A stretch of DNA of 64,000 nt from Halomonas litopenaei (GCF_003045775.1 NZ_PXNS01000001.1:868001-932000), one strand, 5' to 3'; shown: positions 1-8,741, counted from the stretch's first letter. Made by a program: numbers and translations. Notes: a model not told the origin generated them from the letters alone.

Positions 1-1
1 G

Positions 2-433
2 GAGATGAAGCCGTTCCTGTCGCCGCTGGGCATTCCCTGCCAGCAGCCGCCCTGGGGCTACGTGGCCGGCACCGACCTGCGTACCGGTGAGGTCGCCTGG
101 CAGCACAAGAACGGCACCATCGAAGACATGACAGCGCTGCCGCTGCCCTTCGAGATGGGGGTGCCGGGTATCGGCGGTCCGATCATCACCGACGGAGGAG
201 TGGCCTTCCTGGCGGCGTCCGTGGACGACTACTTCCGTGCCTACGACCTGACCACCGGCGAGCAGCTGTGGGAGTCGCGGCTGCCAGCCGGCGGCCAGGC
301 CACGCCGATGACCTACCTCAATAGCAAAGGCGAGCAGATGGTCGTGCTGGTGGCCGGGGGGCATGGCTCGATCGGCACCACCATCGGTGACTACGTGATG
401 GCCTACAAGCTGCCGGATCAGGCGTCACAGTAG
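2..433 (+). CDS. Membrane-bound PQQ-dependent dehydrogenase (glucose/quinate type), C-terminal fragment
   Basis: The 5' end lies outside the window; about 143 C-terminal residues remain. They show quinoprotein beta-propeller repeats of the TTGEQLWESRLPAGGQATPM type and end in GDYVMAYKLP, the usual C-terminus of membrane glucose and quinate dehydrogenases. These enzymes oxidise a periplasmic sugar or polyol with PQQ and pass electrons to ubiquinone. The substrate cannot be decided from this fragment because the N-terminal membrane domain and most of the propeller are missing. A stem-loop follows the stop codon by about 56 bases. The family is well supported, the exact enzyme is not. Confidence 0.85.
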   Translation, partial: EMKPFLSPLGIPCQQPPWGYVAGTDLRTGEVAWQHKNGTIEDMTALPLPFEMGVPGIGGPIITDGGVAFLAASVDDYFRAYDLTTGEQLWESRLPAGGQATPMTYLNSKGEQMVVLVAGGHGSIGTTIGDYVMAYKLPDQASQ

Positions 434-489
434 GCGAGCAGGGAGGGGAGCCGAACATCCGGCTCCTGCCCTGAAACAACGCCGTTGCA

Positions 490-527
490 GCAAGAGCCCT
501 CGTCGGATACCCGACGGGGGCTCTTGC
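490..527 (+). terminator. Stem-loop downstream of the PQQ dehydrogenase
   Basis: Arms GCAAGAGCCC-T-CGTCGG and CCGACG-G-GGGCTCTTGC pair almost perfectly around a short ATAC loop. The following T-tract is weak (TTA). Its position after the dehydrogenase and before the next gene's leader fits a transcription terminator. Confidence 0.7.
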
Positions 528-666
528 TTAGGTAACGGGGCGGATGACCGGGGTGCGGCAAAACACCCGCTACCGGCCATAATAAAAGATTCAGATAATG
601 GGGATCTTTGTGCCGCTTCGGGATCGTGTGTCCCGACGGCCTACCGCCAGGGACAGGGAGAAACGC

Positions 667-1284
667 ATGTCAGATATCGTCCTCTACGTGATGATCTACG
701 CGGCCGTGCTGTTGTCGATCTATCAGGTCTACTACATCTACTACGAGCAGCACTTTGCCGACTTCGAGAAGCGTCCCGGAATGGACGCCGAGGCGCTTGA
801 GGAGCTGTCGCGGCTGGCCGAGCAGGCCAGGAATACCGGTGATCGCGAGGCCTTTGCCCGGGCGGTGAACGAGCGCTTCGATGGCCGCGTCGACCCCAGG
901 GTAGCGCTGGCGGCCTTTTCTCGGGACGACGAGCCGGTCAATGCCGCCATGCTGCTACGCCGGCGTCGCCAGATCGTCACCAATGGGCGCATCATGGTCC
1001 GCCATCTGGCCAGCTGGACGACCCGCCCGCCGAGCCGGGACCTGCGTGGCACCCTGATCATCGTGATCATCGCGCTGTGCCTGTCGGTGCTGGGGCTGGG
1101 TGGGCTCAGCGTCTATACCATCGGCTATGAACTGGGCTCACCGGCGTTCGCCTGGGCCAACGATCCCGCCATCCTGCTTTCGTTGATCGCGCTGCTGATC
1201 GTCGCCACCCACCTAGTCTACAAGCTGGACGTCTACCTTCACGATCTCTACGAAATCGGCAGGCTGAATCCGCACTTTCGCTAG
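667..1284 (+). CDS. Small membrane protein of unknown function
   Basis: I do not recognise this 205-residue protein. The ATG at 667 is chosen over an upstream in-frame ATG at 598 because AGGGAGA lies just before it and the protein then starts with a hydrophobic segment (about residues 4-24). A charged, probably cytoplasmic middle part (about 30-120) contains many Arg, Glu and Asp residues. Two more hydrophobic segments follow near residues 126-152 and 165-185, and then a short charged tail. The topology suggests an inner-membrane protein with a soluble middle domain. No catalytic motif is visible. It stands alone between the dehydrogenase terminator and a convergent gene. Confidence 0.7.
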   Translation: MSDIVLYVMIYAAVLLSIYQVYYIYYEQHFADFEKRPGMDAEALEELSRLAEQARNTGDREAFARAVNERFDGRVDPRVALAAFSRDDEPVNAAMLLRRRRQIVTNGRIMVRHLASWTTRPPSRDLRGTLIIVIIALCLSVLGLGGLSVYTIGYELGSPAFAWANDPAILLSLIALLIVATHLVYKLDVYLHDLYEIGRLNPHFR

Positions 1285-1371
1285 GGCTAGCCTGAAAAGT
1301 GCCCGTGCTCGTCGACTATTCGGGCAGGGCTCCAGGCGTCGCCGTATCTGCCGTCTTCCAGTGCCACAAGG

Positions 1372-2634
1372 CTAGCCGTCTTCCAGCACCACCAGGCCGT
1401 AGCTGCCGAGCTCCGGCAGTCCGCCTGCACTGGTGCGCAGCGATAGACCACCATCCTCGGCGACATCGAAGGCCATCACCTGGCCGGTGTTGCCGACCAG
1501 CTGATAGAGGGTGTCGCCGTCGGGGCTCAGCGCCATGTCCGAGAAGAACAGCAATTCGCCGTCGTCCTTGTAGGCGGTAGCATCCTCGAGGGCGATGCTG
1601 CCGTCCGGTTTGACGCTGTAGCGGCTGATGGAACTCGACAGAGCGTTGGCGGTGTAGAGGGTGTCGCCGTCGGCGTTCAGCGCGACCCAGCAGTTGGCGA
1701 TCTCGCCTCCTTCCATGGCAGCGCCGGTCAGGGCGTCGGCGGTCTTCAGGGTGAGTCCGCCCTGATCATCCAGCACATAGCTCGAGACCGAGCTGGTCTG
1801 CCAGCTGTAGAGCGGGCTCTGGGGTACCTTGTCGGCCTCTTCACGCAGGCCGAACTCCGGCGTCAGGAAGCGTGCCTCCGACATCAACAGGGTCTCGCCC
1901 TGGTCCCCCTGGCCGATGGCGAAGCCCACCGGTATGGCGTGGAAGCGTTCGGCCGGCGCACGCGGGCTGTCCACGCTGGCGATCGGATCGGCGGACAGAC
2001 CATCGTCACTGACCGCAAAGCTGTGAATCTTGCCGGTCACCAGCTCGTTGACGATGACGAAGGCTCCGGAACGCGAGAAGGCGATGGTCGAGGGGCGGGC
2101 GCCCAGGTCGCGCCGGCTGCCCTGGATCGCGATCAGTCCTTCGGGAGTGTGGCGATACAGCGCGATGGAGCCGGCCTGATTGCTGTCACCCACGCTGGCG
2201 GTGGCGACCAGGTGGCCGTGGATGGCGACAGAAATCGGGAAACGGTCCGAGGCCGTCACGCTGTTGACGGCCTGAAGGCTGCCGTCGGGGGCGCGGTTCA
2301 TCAGGCTGAGGGTACCGTCGCCTGGGTTGACCGCGACCATCCAGCCGCCGTCCGCGGAGGCCGCGATGGCGTTGGCGGAGATCAGGGGGTCGTCGCCGTT
2401 GGCCAGCGGGTGGTCAGGGTTCTTCTCCAGAGCCGGTATCTCCAGATCACCGGTACCAAGGCCCCCGGTGGGATACTCGGAGGCTAGGGACAGCGTGCCG
2501 TCATCGTCGGCATGGAAGGCGGCGACCGAGTTGCCTTCGGTCTTGTTGGTGACCACGTAGATCGTTTCTGCCGCCAGGCAGGTGGACAGCGGGGCAAGTG
2601 TCAACAGCATCAGGGTGGGCAGGCGTAGCGTCAT
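1372..2634 (-). CDS. Secreted beta-propeller protein, lactonase/YVTN-like
   Basis: A 420-residue protein with a Sec signal peptide (hydrophobic stretch ending LSTCLAAE, about residue 22). It is built of repeated blades such as ANAIAASADGGWMVAVN, STIAFSRSGAFVIVNE and SDMALSPDGDTLYQL, the pattern of the 6-phosphogluconolactonase/YVTN seven-bladed propeller group. Such proteins are often annotated as lactonases or 3-carboxymuconate cyclase-like, but the periplasmic location argues against a pentose-phosphate role. GGAGAG precedes the ATG. It is convergent with the small membrane protein upstream in the window. The last codons (GGAAGACGGC) recur just past the stop, a small local duplication. The fold is well supported, the substrate unknown. 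Confidence 0.75.
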   Translation of the reverse strand: MTLRLPTLMLLTLAPLSTCLAAETIYVVTNKTEGNSVAAFHADDDGTLSLASEYPTGGLGTGDLEIPALEKNPDHPLANGDDPLISANAIAASADGGWMVAVNPGDGTLSLMNRAPDGSLQAVNSVTASDRFPISVAIHGHLVATASVGDSNQAGSIALYRHTPEGLIAIQGSRRDLGARPSTIAFSRSGAFVIVNELVTGKIHSFAVSDDGLSADPIASVDSPRAPAERFHAIPVGFAIGQGDQGETLLMSEARFLTPEFGLREEADKVPQSPLYSWQTSSVSSYVLDDQGGLTLKTADALTGAAMEGGEIANCWVALNADGDTLYTANALSSSISRYSVKPDGSIALEDATAYKDDGELLFFSDMALSPDGDTLYQLVGNTGQVMAFDVAEDGGLSLRTSAGGLPELGSYGLVVLEDG

Positions 2635-2800
2635 GGGCGGGGCTCTCCATGGGAAGGGACTCTCGATAGCTGTCTCTTACCTTAGGGCAGTCCTGCAGCG
2701 GTGCTCTTCATGGCTGTGCCTTGCCACAACACGGCCGGAAAAAAGGTCGATACGATGCCTCGATGCGCGATCTTGCAAGGTTTGTGGTGCGCCAAAGAAG

Positions 2801-2828
2801 AGCGCCGACATCCCGGGATGTCGGCGCT
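2801..2828 (-). terminator. Perfect 28-bp inverted repeat, terminator of the PuuP-like gene
   Basis: AGCGCCGACATCCC pairs perfectly with GGGATGTCGGCGCT. Read on the minus strand it is followed by CTTCTTTGG, a moderate U-tract, and it lies about 94 bases after the permease stop codon. Confidence 0.75.
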
Positions 2829-2877
2829 GTGGGCAGGGTCTGTAGGTAGGGGCTGTGGGCAGGGGCTGTAGGCAGAT
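2826..2877. repeat. 13-bp tandem repeat, four copies
   Basis: Units GCTGTGGGCAGGG, TCTGTAGGTAGGG, GCTGTGGGCAGGG and GCTGTAGGCAGAT follow each other without a gap between the permease stop codon and its terminator stem. They are degenerate but clearly related, and non-coding. Confidence 0.85.
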
Positions 2878-2921
2878 GCTCTAAACCGCGACGCTATGAT
2901 CGGAGGCGCCGCGGTCAGCGC

Positions 2922-4286
2922 TCAGTTTTCCTTGAGCTCCAGGTCCGGTACTTCGACCTTGAACAGGCGGGTCAGATAGAGCAGGTAGGCAAAGCCGACG
3001 GCGACCCAGGTGAGGCCCACCTGGAAGGTGTTGAGCGACAGACTCGACCACAGCCAGATGGTCAACAGGAAGCCGACGCTTGGCATGACGCCGTAGCGCA
3101 GCAGGTTCTTGGGTTGCATCAGGTGCTCATCCACCAGGTAGTGCTTGATCACAGAAAGGTTGACGAAGGAGAAGGCGACCAGAGCACCGAAGCTGATCAT
3201 GGTGGCGGCCAGCTCCAGGCTGATGACCAGCGCCATCAGCGAGATGGCGCCGACGATCAGGGTCGACCCCAGCGGGGTACCGTAGCGCTGGCTGAGCTTG
3301 CCGAAGACCTTGGGCAGGACCTGGTCGCGGCCCATGGCGAACAGGATCCGGGAGACGCTGGCCTGGGCGGCCATGGCCGAGGCGAAGCAGCCTGCTACAT
3401 ATGCAGCGGTGAAGAAGGCGACCAAAAAGCCCCCGCCGGCGCGGCGCATCACGTCCACCGCGGCCGAGTCGGCGCTGCCGAAGTTGTGATAGTCGGGAAA
3501 CACCAGATGCCCGACCCAGGAGGCCAGAATGAACAGGCCGCCGCCGATCAGGGTGCACAGCATGATGGCGCGGGGGATGTCACGCTTGGGCTCGCGAGTT
3601 TCCTCGCACAGGGTTGAGACGGCGTCAAAGCCAAGAAACGACAGGCACAGGATGGCGGCACCACCGACGATGGTGGTCCACTGGAGCCCTTCGCTGTGGA
3701 AAGGCGCCAGCAGCGAGGGGGCTTCGCCACCGGCGATGACCTTCAGCGAGATGGCGATGAAGGTGGCCAGAAAGACGAACTGAAAGCCGATGATGATCAG
3801 GTTCATCTTGGCCACCAGCTTGATGCCCAGGATGTTCAGCGCGGTCACGGCAATGATGGCAGCGACCACCCAGACGCCTTGGTCGATGGCGGGGAAGACC
3901 TCCTTCATGTAGATCCCGATCACCAGGTAGTTGATCATCGGCAGGAAGATGTAGTCGAGCAGCAGTGCCCAGCCCACCATGAAGCCCACACGGCCACCGA
4001 AGGCGCGGCGTGTGTAGGTGTAGGCGGAGCCGGCGGTAGGGTAGTGCTCGACCATCTTGCCGTAGCTGTAGGCGGTGAAGAACATCGCCGCCAGGGTGAT
4101 CACGTAGGCCATGGGCACATGGCCGCCGGTGGTTTCGGTGACCACGCCGTAGGTGGTGAATACGGTCAGCGGCACCATGTAGGCGAGGCCGAAGAACACC
4201 AGGGCGGGCAGGCCCAGGATGCGCTTGAGGCCGCTGTCCTGGCCGTCGGGGGCCTCGGGGAGGCTGGAACGTCGTTGTTGTGTCAT
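2922..4286 (-). CDS. puuP: APC-family amino acid/polyamine permease, putrescine-importer-like
   Basis: A 454-residue integral membrane protein with about twelve hydrophobic segments and the APC-family N-terminal region (LGLPALVFFGLAYMVPLTVF). It resembles the PuuP proton-coupled putrescine importer in length and sequence, including the EETREPKRDIPRAI loop after TM6. It is the last gene of a minus-strand group holding an acetylpolyamine deacetylase and two PuuB/OrdL-type oxidases, which supports polyamine or related amine import. The SD AGGA lies eight bases before the ATG and is abutted by a CAACAACAG tandem array. The exact substrate is inferred from neighbours. Confidence 0.8.
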   Translation of the reverse strand: MTQQRRSSLPEAPDGQDSGLKRILGLPALVFFGLAYMVPLTVFTTYGVVTETTGGHVPMAYVITLAAMFFTAYSYGKMVEHYPTAGSAYTYTRRAFGGRVGFMVGWALLLDYIFLPMINYLVIGIYMKEVFPAIDQGVWVVAAIIAVTALNILGIKLVAKMNLIIIGFQFVFLATFIAISLKVIAGGEAPSLLAPFHSEGLQWTTIVGGAAILCLSFLGFDAVSTLCEETREPKRDIPRAIMLCTLIGGGLFILASWVGHLVFPDYHNFGSADSAAVDVMRRAGGGFLVAFFTAAYVAGCFASAMAAQASVSRILFAMGRDQVLPKVFGKLSQRYGTPLGSTLIVGAISLMALVISLELAATMISFGALVAFSFVNLSVIKHYLVDEHLMQPKNLLRYGVMPSVGFLLTIWLWSSLSLNTFQVGLTWVAVGFAYLLYLTRLFKVEVPDLELKEN

Positions 4287-4296
4287 GGGTCGGTTC

Positions 4297-4323
4297 CTGT
4301 TGTTGCTGTTGTTGCTGTTGTTG
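4297..4323 (-). repeat. 9-bp (CAACAACAG) array abutting the permease Shine-Dalgarno
   Basis: Three exact CTGTTGTTG units on the plus strand. As mRNA for the minus-strand permease this is CAACAACAG three times, and the final AG runs into the AGGA SD eight bases before the ATG. CAA-rich leaders are known to be unstructured, so the array may keep the start site open; that role is inference. Confidence 0.85.
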
Positions 4324-4544
4324 TTCTGAGCGCTGCTCAGGGCGTGGTCTACCGCCCGTTCCAGGTTGCCGTCGTCGATGCGGTCTGGCGGCTGCGTCGG
4401 GGGAGACGTTTCGCCGAGCTGTGCACGGTCCCCGTGGCAAACCAGTATGGGAAACCGGCGGTGCTCGCGTGGCGCTGACGCCCGTCCGGGACAAGCGACC
4501 TACTGATGTCGTACGGGGCGTCGAGCGTTTTCGTCGAATCGGTC

Positions 4545-4586
4545 GTGCCTTGTGCCTTGTGCCTTGTGCCCTGTGCCGTGTGCCGG
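4545..4586. repeat. 7-bp tandem repeat, six copies, next to a stop codon
   Basis: GTGCCTT three times, then GTGCCCT, GTGCCGT and GTGCCGG. The array ends three bases from the stop codon of the deacetylase gene, which is read on the minus strand. Confidence 0.9.
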
Positions 4587-4589
4587 GGC

Positions 4590-5621
4590 TCAGGCGTTGT
4601 CGAAGCCCTTGAGCACGTTGATCGCATTGACCCCGATTTCTTCCACCGCGTAGCCGCCTTCCATCACGAATAGTGTGGGCAGACCGATGCGCTTGAGGCG
4701 GGCGCCGATGTCCAGATAGTCGTCGCTTTGCAGGGTGAAGGAGCTGATCGGATCGTTCTCGAAGGTGTCGACCCCGAGGGCGATGATCAGCATGTCCGGG
4801 GCGAAGTCCCTGACGCGCGCGATGGCGTCATCCAGCGCCTGCGCCCAACGGGCGTAGTCGGTGCCGCTGGGTAGGGGGTAGTTGACGTTGTAGCCCTCGC
4901 CCTCACCTCGTCCGGTCTCGTTGGCGAAGCCGAGAAAGTAGGGGAACTCGTCCATGGGGTCGCCGTGCAGCGAGAGAGTGAGCACGTCGCTGCGCTCGTA
5001 GAAGATGTCCTGGGTGCCGTTGCCGTGGTGGAAGTCGATGTCGAGGATGGCGACCCGCTGGTGGCCCCGGTCCAGTGCCCGCTGGGCGGATACCGCCACA
5101 TTGTTGATGAAGCAGTAACCGCCGTACTGGTCCCGCGCGGCGTGATGGCCGGGCGGTCGGCACAGGGCGAAGGCTGGCGCGCCGCTGTCGAGCACCTGGT
5201 CCACGGCGGTCAGGGCGATGTCCTTGCTGAGCAGGGCCGCCTCGAAGGTGTCTGCGTTCAGCGAGGTTTCTCCGGCCAGGGCGTAGTAGCCAAGGCGGCC
5301 CTCGATATGGCGGGGTATGGGGCCGCCGGGCATCCGTCGTGTCGGCCAGATATTGGGAATCGCTTCGCCTTCGTAACCGGCCGCCTGCCAGTCGCGCCAG
5401 GCAACCCGCAGAAAGTCGATGTAGTCCGCGTCATGGATGGCCAGCACCGGCTCCAGTCCATGCTCGTCGGGGCCGCGGATCTCGCCGATGGACTCGGTCC
5501 TGGCGCGTTCGATGATGTAGTCCACCCGCTCGGGACACTCGAAGGGCGCGACCAGTTGGCCGGCAAACAGCTCGGTGAGAGTGCGACGGTCGCGGGTGGC
5601 GTCGCTATGAACGATCAACAT
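4590..5621 (-). CDS. aphA: Acetylpolyamine amidohydrolase (histone-deacetylase superfamily)
   Basis: A 343-residue zinc deacetylase predicted to remove acetyl groups from acetylputrescine, acetylcadaverine or acetylspermidine. The catalytic histidine pair is in PPGHHAA (159-160). Zinc ligands are in DIDFHHGNGT (D196, H198) and in the Asp of ALGVDTFEND, and the catalytic Tyr is in EGGYAVEEIG. Length and motif spacing match the acetylpolyamine amidohydrolase subgroup (about 341 residues) rather than acetoin-utilisation deacetylases. An upstream in-frame ATG at 5675 was rejected because GGAG stands just before the ATG at 5621. It sits between an FAD amine oxidase and the PuuP-like importer. Confidence 0.85.
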   Translation of the reverse strand: MLIVHSDATRDRRTLTELFAGQLVAPFECPERVDYIIERARTESIGEIRGPDEHGLEPVLAIHDADYIDFLRVAWRDWQAAGYEGEAIPNIWPTRRMPGGPIPRHIEGRLGYYALAGETSLNADTFEAALLSKDIALTAVDQVLDSGAPAFALCRPPGHHAARDQYGGYCFINNVAVSAQRALDRGHQRVAILDIDFHHGNGTQDIFYERSDVLTLSLHGDPMDEFPYFLGFANETGRGEGEGYNVNYPLPSGTDYARWAQALDDAIARVRDFAPDMLIIALGVDTFENDPISSFTLQSDDYLDIGARLKRIGLPTLFVMEGGYAVEEIGVNAINVLKGFDNA

Positions 5622-5690
5622 GGCGGTGTCTCCTTTGGCAGTTCCGGGGCAAGGTGACGAGTGTGCGGCCTGCATCGCGGCTGTCGCTGT

Positions 5691-7175
5691 CTACTCGATC
5701 ACGGCGGCAAAACGGTCGTTGAGTCGGCTCAGCGCCGGGCCGATCAGCGGCAGGTGGCGCTCACGCGACGCCAGGGCCTCCTCGGTGGCGTAGCTCAGGG
5801 TGATGGTCTGGGCGCCCAGCCAGCGCAGGGGTTCGGGCTCCCAGCGACGAACCACCTGGTCCAGTGCACAGCCATCGAAGGCCCAGGGGGCCCGTGTCAG
5901 CGGTGTGTCCTGTCCACAGAGCATCTCGGCCAGGGTGCGCGCCATCAGGTGGCTGGCGGCGACGCCTTCGCCGGCATAGCCGCCGGCGGTGGCGATGCCG
6001 GCTCGCCGATCGATGAGGGCGTGGGGGCGAAAACTGCGCGAGAGGCCCAGGGTGCCGCCCCAGCCGTGGCTGATATCGACCTCGCCGAGGTCGGGAAACA
6101 GATCCTGGAGCAGCGCCTTGCGCATCTGGATGTCGCCCTGGGTGATGGAGGCCTGGTGACGCGGACGGGCGTTGAAGCGGTAGCGACCCCTGGCGCCGAA
6201 GATCAGGCGACCATCGCGGCTGCGATGGCCGTAGTTGATCAACCGGCTGGCGTCGGCGAAGGTCGGTCGCTGTGCCAGGCCGATAGCGTCCCACTGGCTC
6301 TGACTCAAGGGCTCGGTGGCGATCACCAGGCTGGAAACCGGGACCAGGTGGGGACGCAGCTGGGACAGGGTGTTGTAGCCTTCGGTGGCCATCACGATCA
6401 TCGGTGCGCGGATGCTGCCCTGGGGCGTGGTCACCTTGCCGTCGTCGATGCTCGTCGCCGGGCTTTGTTCGTAAAGCCTGACCTGCATGGCCGCGAGTCG
6501 CGCGACCAGCCCAACGATCAGCTTGCCGGGGTGCAGCGTGGCGACCTGACGATGAAAGATGCCACCGAAGGGGCGGCGGAAGCGGGCCCGGTCGCTGAGT
6601 TCGTCGGCGGACAGCCAGCGGCAGTCATGCTGGCGATGGCCGAGTTCCAGCAGGTGTGCGAGGTAGTCCCGCTGGAGCGCCTCCTGGGCCGGGTAGCGGG
6701 CCGCCGCGTAGAGCGCCCCGCCCTTGTGGAAGTCGGCGTCGATGGCTTCCTGCGAGAGGGTCGCGCCGATCTCGTCGACATTGGCGGACAACAGCTCGCA
6801 CAGCGCCTGGCGCCGGGCCAGGGGCAGGCCCTTCAGGTGCCGCTCGAGGCCCGCCAGGTTGCCCACCACCCAGCCCCCGTTTCGGCCCGAGGCGCCGTGG
6901 CCGAAGCGCCTGGCCTCGAGGACCCGGATGTCCTTCTCGGGGGCCAGGCGCTTGAGGTGATAGGCGGTCCACAGGCCGGTGAAGCCACCGCCGACAATGA
7001 CCACGTCTGCCTGCTCATCACCGGTCTGTTCATCGATAGCCTGTTTATCCCCGGCCTGTTCATCGATGGCCTGTTCGTTGATGGCCTGTTTATCAATGGA
7101 GAGGGGGGCGAGTGGGACTCGCCCGTTGTCTCGGTGTGACCAGAAGATGGCGTCGTTGGACGGTGCTTTCGTCAT
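5691..7175 (-). CDS. FAD-dependent amine oxidoreductase (OrdL/PuuB type) with N-terminal pentapeptide array
   Basis: A 494-residue DAO-superfamily flavoprotein. The dinucleotide-binding motif DVVIVGGGFTGLWTA (about 57-71) is followed by ARRFGHGASGRNGGWV, typical of gamma-glutamylputrescine oxidoreductase-like enzymes, which oxidise an amine to an aldehyde and release ammonia and peroxide. Residues 27-56 consist of six pentapeptide units of consensus I-D-E-Q-A between the FWSHR segment and the FAD motif, an insertion I know from no relative. The ATG overlaps the upstream gene's stop (TGATG), and no good SD is present, so translational coupling is likely. A GTG one codon earlier is the alternative start. 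Confidence 0.8.
   Translation of the reverse strand: MTKAPSNDAIFWSHRDNGRVPLAPLSIDKQAINEQAIDEQAGDKQAIDEQTGDEQADVVIVGGGFTGLWTAYHLKRLAPEKDIRVLEARRFGHGASGRNGGWVVGNLAGLERHLKGLPLARRQALCELLSANVDEIGATLSQEAIDADFHKGGALYAAARYPAQEALQRDYLAHLLELGHRQHDCRWLSADELSDRARFRRPFGGIFHRQVATLHPGKLIVGLVARLAAMQVRLYEQSPATSIDDGKVTTPQGSIRAPMIVMATEGYNTLSQLRPHLVPVSSLVIATEPLSQSQWDAIGLAQRPTFADASRLINYGHRSRDGRLIFGARGRYRFNARPRHQASITQGDIQMRKALLQDLFPDLGEVDISHGWGGTLGLSRSFRPHALIDRRAGIATAGGYAGEGVAASHLMARTLAEMLCGQDTPLTRAPWAFDGCALDQVVRRWEPEPLRWLGAQTITLSYATEEALASRERHLPLIGPALSRLNDRFAAVIE
7008..7097 (-). repeat. In-frame 15-bp minisatellite, six copies
   Basis: Ninety bases of imperfect 15-bp tandem repeats (plus-strand core GCCTGTTCATCGATG) lie inside the oxidase coding sequence and encode six pentapeptides of the form (I/G)-(D/N)-(E/K)-Q-(A/T). 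The reading frame is preserved because the unit is a multiple of three. Confidence 0.9.
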
Positions 7176-8551
7176 CACATGAATCCCAGTACCAGATAGA
7201 GGGCGGCGGCCAGCAAGCCGGCCAGGGCCGCGTAGGGCAGTTGGGTAAAGGCGTGCTGGAAGGGCGTGCAGCCGCTGGCCTGGGCCGTCAGCACCGTGGC
7301 GTCCGAATAGAAGCAGGCGTGGCTGCCGAAGGTACTGGCCGAGAGGGTGGCACCGATCACCAGCGTCATGTCGGCGCCCAGATTGTGGCCCAGGGTGGTG
7401 ACGATGGGCAGGATGATCACGAACACGCCCCAGTTGGAACCGGTGGCGAAGGAGACGAAGCCCATCAGCGCAAAGATGATGAAGGGCAGGATCTGGGCGT
7501 TGATCAGCGGTTCGACCGTGGTGATGATGTACTCGTTGAGTCCCAGGGTGGTGTTGACGTCATTGAACATGAAGGCCGCCACCAGCACCGCCAGGGCATC
7601 CAGCATCGACTTGAAGCCCTCCAGAATGTTGTCGAAGGTCTCGCCGGGGGTCAGCTTCTTCAGGCCGATGAAGGCCACGATCATGCCGGCCAGGGTCACG
7701 AAGATACCCATCAGGAAATCGAGATCGAAGTACCAGGTGAAGAAGGCCAGCGACATCATCGGCAGCAGGAACATCCAGACGCTGCTGCGTGTCTGGTCCT
7801 TGGCCGCCAGGTGGGCGATCTCTTCATCGATGTGCTCGGCGCCGGGCGGCACGCAGCGACCCTCGAGCTGGGCGCGCTGCTCGGCGCGCTTCATCGGGCC
7901 GAACAGCGGAATCTTGCCGTAGGCGACCAGCGGCACCATGGCCACCGCGATCCACGGATAGAACATGAAGGGGATGGCCTGGATATAGGTCCAGACTCCC
8001 TGGCCGTCGGCGGCCAGGCCGTTCTTTTCGATCAGCGCGCCGAAGAACACCGCCCAGGTCGAGATCGGGATCAGTACGCTGATCGGTGCGGCGGTGGAGT
8101 CGATGACGTAGGCCAGCATCTCTCGCGACGTCTTGAAGCGGTCCGTCACCTGACGCATCGAGGTGCCGACCGCCAGGGAGTTGAGGTAGTCGTCGACGAA
8201 CAGCACGATGCCCATGAACCAGCAGCCGAGCAGCGCCCGAGGCTTGCTGGTGATGTAGCGCAACAGGCTTTCGGCGAAGGAACGCGAGGCGCCGGATTTC
8301 AGCAGCAGCGCAATAATCGAACCCATCAGCCCACATACCGCGATCACCCAGGCCACGTCCTCGTCGGTCAGGACGTTGAGCAGGCTCTCCGAGAGGGTGG
8401 ACAGGGCGCTGGTCGGCTCGATCAACAGGGTGCCGACGAAGGCGCCGGCCACCAGCGGCTCGAGCGCGCGACGGCTCCACAGTGCCAGCAGCAGTACAAC
8501 GGCGGTGGGCAGCAGCACCAGCCAGCCGCCTGCGGGGAAAAACGCTTCCAT
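7175..8551 (-). CDS. NhaC-family Na+/H+ antiporter-like transporter
   Basis: A 458-residue membrane protein with ten or more hydrophobic segments and the NhaC-family signature region (CWFMGIVLFVDDYLNSLAVGTSMRQVTD), the conserved STAAPISVLIPISTWAVFF segment, and the C-terminal TFGSHACFYSDATVLTAQ. Family members exchange Na+ for H+ or move organic ions using sodium gradients. Its position between two amine oxidase genes, overlapping the next start codon, suggests it serves amine or polyamine uptake, or sodium and pH balance during growth on them. That role is inferred. GGAGGA stands before the ATG. Confidence 0.8.
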   Translation of the reverse strand: MEAFFPAGGWLVLLPTAVVLLLALWSRRALEPLVAGAFVGTLLIEPTSALSTLSESLLNVLTDEDVAWVIAVCGLMGSIIALLLKSGASRSFAESLLRYITSKPRALLGCWFMGIVLFVDDYLNSLAVGTSMRQVTDRFKTSREMLAYVIDSTAAPISVLIPISTWAVFFGALIEKNGLAADGQGVWTYIQAIPFMFYPWIAVAMVPLVAYGKIPLFGPMKRAEQRAQLEGRCVPPGAEHIDEEIAHLAAKDQTRSSVWMFLLPMMSLAFFTWYFDLDFLMGIFVTLAGMIVAFIGLKKLTPGETFDNILEGFKSMLDALAVLVAAFMFNDVNTTLGLNEYIITTVEPLINAQILPFIIFALMGFVSFATGSNWGVFVIILPIVTTLGHNLGADMTLVIGATLSASTFGSHACFYSDATVLTAQASGCTPFQHAFTQLPYAALAGLLAAALYLVLGFM

Positions 8552-8643
8552 GGATGTCCTCCTGGACGATCATTGTTGTTGGTGAAGCGACCTGGCGATG
8601 GCCGTGGGTCGCGTCGATCAGGAGCGTGGCGTGACAGCTATTG

Positions 8644-8691
8644 GTTGTCGTTGATGTTGTCGTTGATGTTGTCGTTGGCGTCGTTGATGGT
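8644..8691. repeat. 12-bp tandem repeat, about four copies
   Basis: GTTGTCGTTGAT twice, then GTTGTCGTTGGC and GTCGTTGATGGT. The array lies in the spacer between the PuuB-like gene stop and the antiporter start. Confidence 0.88.
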
Positions 8692-8741
8692 GAAAGGTCC
8701 GGTCGATATCGAGCTGCCGACGGCGAGTCGGTGGCGGACGC

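Larger units (their letters stand above)
4287..4589. other. Spacer between deacetylase and permease genes
   Basis: About 300 bases without a credible gene. Two tandem arrays sit at its ends: one beside the permease SD, one three bases after the deacetylase stop. Nothing recognisable lies between them. Confidence 0.6.

Noticed and set aside
3696..4478. Long plus-strand frames opposite the permease, oxidase, helicase and oxidase-operon genes
   Set aside because: They are antisense shadows in GC-rich DNA: no SDs, Gly/His/Gln/Asp-rich translations and no family features, while the opposite strand encodes clear proteins.
4349..4627. Small minus-strand frame between the deacetylase and permease genes
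   Set aside because: It runs through the 7-bp repeat and the deacetylase 3' end in another frame and has no recognisable sequence.
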